Below, piece by piece: positions 58,650-64,000 of a DNA stretch of 64,000 bases. The stretch is from positions 23,126,001 through 23,190,000 of the forward strand of contig OU452201.1 in NCBI GenBank assembly GCA_911728435.2, in the 5' to 3' direction. The position numbers were made by a program, and so were the translations under genes. The notes under the pieces are model-generated. The model searched no databases and was not told the origin of the DNA. It worked only from the letters and a program-made list of their open reading frames with translations. Numbering within the stretch: position 1 is the stretch's first letter; every line of letters starts with the position of its first letter. The DNA is from Apoderus coryli. Lineage: Eukaryota > Arthropoda > Insecta > Coleoptera > Attelabidae.

Positions 58650-60737
58650 CAGGGTGGTCCAACGAAAAGTTTGCACCTAGCTTTTCTCTTTTTTTTGTAG
58701 TCGAATGCGAAAATGCTCGGACACGTCGATTTTGCTTTTGAGGGGGACACATTTTAAACATATTTTTCGATCTGCGCCTTTAACCCCCTAGCGGGGGTGA
58801 GTAACAACCCTAAAATTTTAAATGGAAAGAGGGGTCTAATGACATATCATTTGAAAGGACACAAAATTGTCTTTCTAATGATACCCTATTTGTCGAATTT
58901 TACTAAAACAGTTAATACGAAAACGACTTTAAAGACATTAAGCCGATAATTTTGGTATTAATGAGAAATACAAATAAGTTTTAATTATTGCGAGTGAAAA
59001 CACCTGCAATCGTTAGTACATTCCAATGTTTGTTAGTTTTAACATTGCTTTGTAAAAAAAGTAAACAAGCTGTTAAATTGATTTATTAAAACGTTACATT
59101 AACAAATGTTGAAAATGTGACCCATTTGATTCCATACAATAATACAGATTTTGTTCAAATCTATTTCTAACATTTTGTAGCATATCAGGTGTTATGTTTC
59201 TGCACTCTTCTGTAATGCGTTGGCGAAGATCTTCTATGGACTCGGGCTTCGTGGCAAAACATTTATTTTTTAAGTGCCCCCAAAGAAAAAAAGTCTAAAG
59301 GCGATAAATCCGGTGACCTGGCAGGCCATTCAATTGGGCCCCTCCTTCCAATCCACCGTCCAGGGAACCGGTCATCTAAGAACTGTCTTACAGGAGCCAC
59401 ATAGTGCGGAGGTGCTCCATCTTGCTGGAAATAAAGCCGATCAGCAGTATGATTTTGGTCATCTTCTATTATTTGTGTTATTAAAGGATCAATTGTGTCT
59501 TCAAGCATGTTTAGGTACACTTCACCAGTTAAATTTCCAGGAATAAAAAGTGGTCCTATAATATGATTTCCTAATATGCCACACCAGACGTTTATTTTTT
59601 GAGGATACTGGGTATGAACCTCACGGAATAAATGTGGGTTACTGTCATCCCAGTAACGGCAATTGTGCCTATTTACAGCTCCATTCAAATAAAATGTGCA
59701 TTCGTCGGAAAAACAAATGTTAAATAATAATTGCGGATCTTCAATTAAACGCTGGCTCATTGCTTCACAAAATTGCAGCCTTCTATCAGGATCATCCTCA
59801 TTTAGTTCCTGTACTAATTTGATTTTGTACGGATGAAATTTGTACGCTTTTAAAATTCGTATTATGGACGAACGGGAGACACCTGAGGCTTCAGCTAGTT
59901 GACGGGTACTTTGACTATGATCCATTTCAACATGCCCTAAAACAGCGACTTCCACAGCTTCATTTCTGATCGGTTTCTGCGGCTGGTGTTTTACATTACA
60001 GACAGATCCGGTATCTACAAACTTTTTAACTAACTTGCCAACGTACACATCATTCACATTTTTATCGGGATGTCTCTCATTAAATAAGCGAGCCGTAAGT
60101 CTAGCACTACTATTATTTTGAAAATAAAGTTTAACAATTTCAACTCGTTCTAGAATGGAATAAATCATTTTGTACGGTAAAAGTAAAATAACTTGAGAAG
60201 CAACCAAACTGAATCAATGAAAAGACTAAAATAAACGGTGTAAATTCTTTTCCTACACGTATCTGCAGTTTTTATTTCAACAAAAAACGCAAACGATTAG
60301 TGAGGAATTTAGTTCTGATAAATAAGATAGTGTTTTTGAAATCCCGTTTTTCTTCAAAGTAAATAATTTAGAAATGATTGTAGTTGTTTTCAGTCGTAAT
60401 AATTAAAACTTATTTGTATTTCTCATTAATACCAAAATTATCGGCTTAATGTCTTTAAAGTCGTTTTCGTATTAACTGTTTTAGTAAAATTCGACAAATA
60501 GGGTATCATTAGAAAGACAATTTTGTGTCCTTTCAAATGATATGTCATTGGACCCCTCTTTCCATTTAAAATTTTAGGGTTGTTACTCACCCCCGCTAGG
60601 GGGTTAAAGGCGCAGATCGAAAAATATGTTTAAAATGTGTCCCCCTCAAAAGCAAAATCGACGTGTCCGAGCATTTTCGCATTCGACTACAAAAAAAAGA
60701 GAAAAGCTAGGTGCAAACTTTTCGTTGGACCACCCTG
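58650..60737 (-). mobile_element. Near-intact DD41D mariner-type transposon
   Basis: 2,088 bp bounded by TA (58648-58649 and 60738-60739). Terminal inverted repeats of about 364 bp (58650-59013 and 60374-60737) begin CAGGGTGGTCCAACGAAAAG and differ at only a few positions by eye. Only the outer 16-20 bp resemble other mariners here. The single transposase gene is on the minus strand. Near-identical termini and one frameshift point to a recent insertion. Confidence 0.85.
59263..60165 (-). CDS. Mariner-type transposase (DD41D), C-terminally frameshifted
   Basis: Cut-and-paste transposase of the IS630-Tc1-mariner superfamily. I choose the start MIYSILERVEIVKLYFQNNS (60165); the frame is open 14 codons further upstream to 60207. 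In numbering from that upstream Met, residues about 20-120 form two helix-turn-helix domains (RLTARLFNERHPDKNVNDVY; STRQLAEASGVSRSSIIRIL). The catalytic triad is D168 in FSDECTFYLNG, D263 in QQDGAPPHY and D305 in SPDLSPLDFF, with 41 residues between the last two. That spacing marks the DD41D (rosa-like) group. After the third Asp the frame shifts at a T7 run (59290-59296) and stops at GALKK. The lost tail, still readable one frame over to a stop at 59094, is about 55 residues (for example ESIEDLRQRITEECRN). Confidence 0.88.
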   Translation of the reverse strand: MYSILERVEIVKLYFQNNSSARLTARLFNERHPDKNVNDVYVGKLVKKFVDTGSVCNVKHQPQKPIRNEAVEVAVLGHVEMDHSQSTRQLAEASGVSRSSIIRILKAYKFHPYKIKLVQELNEDDPDRRLQFCEAMSQRLIEDPQLLFNICFSDECTFYLNGAVNRHNCRYWDDSNPHLFREVHTQYPQKINVWCGILGNHIIGPLFIPGNLTGEVYLNMLEDTIDPLITQIIEDDQNHTADRLYFQQDGAPPHYVAPVRQFLDDRFPGRWIGRRGPIEWPARSPDLSPLDFFSLGALKK

Positions 60738-61895
60738 TATATGAACAATTTGGGACACACTGGTATAATATCTAGTTTTTTTAAAAACACTGTTATCGGT
60801 TTTAGATAGTATTCAAAGCTGAAGAATAATAAGCTATTTATAAAATATGTTATCTAAATTTGATGGTTTGGTGACTTCAAGCTAAAATATATATTTATAT
60901 TTCAATAGATGTTTCTTTGAAATTAGATGGAGAATCGTACAAAACCTATTGCATAAAACCATATTCCCAGAATTTCTTTGCAATAGCTTACTCTCATCTT
61001 ATCTTGCATTTTAAAAAATCCTCCCTGACAAAAGTGAATATACATTCCCCTCGGGACACAAACCAAAACTGGAACGCAATTACATTTCTGGAATTTCTTA
61101 TGGAGTTTCTTCTTAAGGCTCCAAGACAGTACTGTCAAACACAGAAATTGTGTTTTCGTGGTTAATTTACTTTAAATTTTCGTTTTGTTAAGGCGACGTT
61201 TGAGCTCAGTGAATAGAAAGTTAAACATTCATGTGAAAACAGAGTTGTGTTGTCTGAAATAAATAGGGTGTATTGTAAAAGACGCGTTATGTAAAACAAT
61301 TTGTTTGTTGAGAGTGTATATGTGCAGAATCGTTCTATAATGGGAAAACTTTTAGGACAATTTCTTATACAAATAATATTGGATATTTGTCATGTCAGAA
61401 ATAAAGTGAATTTGAATTTGAACGTTTCAGCCTTAATAAGTATTTGCTGAGGTGTTTATTCTTTGTAGTTAACTGTCTTAATTTCACAATTAAATTTATT
61501 GTTATTTAGTTGATATTATGATACGAGCACCTCATAGTGTTCGGAATATTAGTAAGTCTGGCAGTTTAATTTTATAGTTTGTTTAAAGGATATAACTAAA
61601 ACAATGGTTGCGAACTGTCGCCTCCATATAGATCCAATCTTTGATACCAATCATGTTCTGAAAAAAATTAATGGTTTTATTGGAAACCATAGCTAATTTC
61701 AAAATAATCTAATTAATAATCGTATGAAGAAAAAAAAATAGATATTTCGAGCTGGAAGGTATTGGTACCATCACCGAGTTCGAATAACCATGAAATTATT
61801 TATCTAAAACGACTTTTGGAGCAACAACAAAGTTCAAAAATTGCTAAAAATTAAAGAATTTTGAGGAAAATCGATATAAATCAAAACAGGTTATA
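60738..61895. other. Non-coding stretch
   Basis: No gene recognised. The overlapping open frames at 60917-61165 on both strands lack motifs. Confidence 0.4.
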
Positions 61896-63402
61896 CAGGC
61901 TGAGTCGGGAGGAATGGGCCTAACTCTAACGGTGTAATCTATGCATCAAAATAAGAAAAAACTCAAATTTTGTTAGCCAATATTCATTTGTTTTCAAGTT
62001 ATAGCCTTAAATAAAATAATAATATTGTTAAACGAAAATGTCAAATATTAACATTTTTTTAGATAAATCATTGGTTTAGTAAATTTTCAAAAATACCGCC
62101 ATTTACTTCCAAACATTTCCTGCTTCATTTACGAAGGGCGCGAATGAAACTTCTAATTGATTCGTGCCTTTCTTTAATATTAAGTGCAGCATTTCGAATG
62201 CATCTAATTAATGCATTCCTAGTATCTACTTTTACTTTGTAAACCTCAGTTTTTAACCAACCCCATAACTTGTAGTCCAACGGCATGAGGTCTGGCGATC
62301 TAGGAGGCCAACTAATAGGACCATCGCCTTCTAAACCTTTCATCCAAATGTTGCTTGACCCGAGGATCGAACTAGGCAGGCGCTCCGTCGTGTTGATAAT
62401 ACATTTCACTCATTTACTCCACTAGTCCTTGGAATTAATTTTCTAAAAAACTTATGTAGTGATCGCCTGTAAGAGGATTTTCCAAAAGAAAAGGGTCAAT
62501 GAAATTATTCTCGATCATGCCGCACCACACGTTTATTGAAAATCTGTTTTGAAAATTGCTTTGAACTATTGCGTGAGGATTTTCGTCCGATCATACATGG
62601 GAGTTTCGAGTATTATTGATGCCGTCACGAGTGAATGCAGCTTCGTCAGTAAAAAGTATGTGCAGTAAAAGATGACGATTTTTATTTATCCAGTCACCAA
62701 ATTTCATACACTTGGCATAGTCTCCAGGGTGATGGGTCTCGACAGGCTGTATATGGCACGGATATAAGGCTTGCTCGTGAACGTAGTGTCTCGTCACTCA
62801 TTTTTGGGGAATCCTCAACTGATTTCCAATTCTTCGTGATCTTGTCCTAGCATCTTCTTCCACTAAATCTAGAACATTTTCTATTTCTTCTAAATTCTGT
62901 TGAATAGCTCGTTCGGATGTTCAATTAGCACTTGGAAGCATTCAGGTCTCGCAGAGTTTGTTGAAAATTCTGACGAAGCCCTTTCTGTTCGGTGTCCTTT
63001 CATGGCGAAATCGTTCACGATATTCTGCAACAGCCGCTGTAGCATTCCCATTACACAAACCATATTGGCGTATTCGAGATATGAATAAATGTGTGGCAAT
63101 TTATAAAATTAAAATGTTACAAATCCGAAAGTTAACGCTGAATCAATGCAACATTTTATACTAACATTAATAGGAAAGTGACAGCATTGACTCTAATAGT
63201 AAGTGACAGCTCAACAATCAAAAGCAAATAATAATAATAACACTTATTACAGGAAAGCTACATTAATGCAATATTTTCGTTTTGCCTTACTTATAACTTG
63301 AAAACAAATGAATATTGGATAACAACATTTGAGTTTTTTCTTATTATTTTGACGCATAGATTATATCCTTAGAGTTAGGCCCATTCCTCCCGACTCGCCC
63401 TG
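61896..63402 (-). mobile_element. Decayed mariner-type transposon with about 108-bp inverted termini
   Basis: 1,507 bp flanked by TA on both sides. Left end CAGGCTGAGTCGGGAGGAAT; right end, reversed, CAGGGCGAGTCGGGAGGAAT. The similarity continues for about 108 bp to TTTGTTTTCAAGTTATA. The transposase on the minus strand is broken. Confidence 0.8.
62125..63099 (-). pseudogene. DUF4817-type mariner transposase pseudogene
   Basis: Read on the minus strand across several frames: MPHIYSYLEYANMVCVMGML (DUF4817 N-terminus, tEYADMhxxYG), then HPGDYAKCMKFGDWI, ILFTDEAAFTRDGINNTRNS (first Asp), ENPHAIVQSNFQNRFSINVW, ENPLTGDHYISF, and GDGPISWPPRSPDLMPLDYK (third Asp at PLD). LWGWLKTEVYKVKVDTRNAL follows. 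The second Asp region is mutated. Numerous frameshifts and stops make it dead. It is related to the fragments at 0.1-0.4 and 26.2 kb and more distantly to the DD41D element. Confidence 0.75.
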
Positions 63403-63404
63403 TA

Positions 63405-64000
63405 TATTAGGTAAGTGTGTAGTAAGATTCCATAAAAGTGTATATAATATATATGGAAATCAGTCTGTTTTAGATGTTCGGGAGTCCGAGCTTAAAATAT
63501 GTAGTCATTAATATAAAAAGTTGAAATATGAAGTATATTAAAAAAAAGTTGTTGCTTCTCGATTAAGTTTTTTTCAATTTTAAAATTTTTAATATTTAAC
63601 ACTTTCTCATATTTATGATTTATATACGCGAGTTATTTGCTTAAATTCTATACCAAGAACTCAATCAACCGAACTCCTTTGCGTTAACAACTATGGATCA
63701 TCATATACTCATAGATCTTAATGCATTAAAAAAAGTAGTATTTGGTTTGCCCAATAAAGGTAGTATTGACAAATTTACTACTCAAATTAAAAATAAAATA
63801 TTTATTCTGCAAGCGATTATACTCAATTAAATATACTTTTCTCTGTAAACTGGTAGGATTCTGTTTGCTTTGAAAGTGTCTCTTGTCACTGCGGACCTAA
63901 AGTTCTGTTCAGTAGTAAATATGTTATCAACTACCGAAATAGTATATTGTGCAACGAACATGAAATGACATATATTTCCTACGAGTATGATTGTTTGCAG
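63405..64000. other. AT-rich non-coding stretch
   Basis: Nothing recognised. Confidence 0.4.

Noticed and set aside
60917..61165. Overlapping open frames on both strands
   Set aside because: Shadows of each other without motifs or splice signals.

Overview
The window is AT-rich, gene-poor eukaryotic DNA dominated by transposable elements. It has non-LTR retrotransposons of CR1/Jockey- and I-like type, mariner-type DNA transposons flanked by TA, and hammerhead-ribozyme-bearing retroelement arms. Together these point to an arthropod, most likely an insect. The order is not provable from this sequence; a beetle is a guess. No complete host gene is visible. Possible host traces are a THAP-domain relic near 22.4-22.6 kb and a few candidate exons near 1.6, 10.0-10.5 and 42.2-44.4 kb.

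Layout. 0-10 kb: a palindromic mariner relic, an inverted-repeat element nested in an older repeat, a roughly 1.1 kb foldback element between TACAGGGTG-type ends, a hammerhead-like motif between two palindromic direct repeats, and a hammerhead foldback element at 9.47-9.74 kb. 11-16 kb: LINE relics on both strands (two RNase H/zinc-knuckle tails and one reverse transcriptase). 15.97-20.88 kb: a near full-length minus-strand LINE with ORF1, an endonuclease and a reverse transcriptase. Its ORF2 is broken only by one extra base in an A8 run. 20.9-31 kb: THAP relic, RNase H relic, mariner fragment and two LINE 3' ends. 31.5-36 kb: a cluster of hammerhead-bearing inverted-repeat elements inserted in and around RT relics. 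One of them has 266-bp arms that look identical and a 13-bp target duplication. 36-45 kb: mariner termini, an internally deleted mariner, another LINE tail, possible exons and a precursor-like hairpin.

45.43-53.87 kb is the most striking object: about 60 copies of a 131-bp repeat, with higher-order structure, sitting exactly between two inverted arms of the same hammerhead-element family. 58.65-60.74 kb is a mariner with a DD41D catalytic triad and terminal inverted repeats of about 364 bp; its transposase carries one frameshift. 61.90-63.40 kb is an older, decayed relative.

How the parts may fit: at least five copies (near 9.5, 32.6, 33.4, 38.5 and 45.5 kb) share a module made of a hammerhead or decayed hammerhead, about 45-70 nt, a GTGGAG..CTCCAC hairpin and an ATGGAYTAYTTT-like end. 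Where both arms survive, one is full and the other stops short. The centre ranges from a plain spacer, to two short tandem copies, to 8 kb of satellite. I infer a non-autonomous retroelement family, possibly Penelope- or retrozyme-related and mobilised in trans, that can seed satellite DNA. No Penelope-type reverse transcriptase or GIY-YIG endonuclease is visible in the window.
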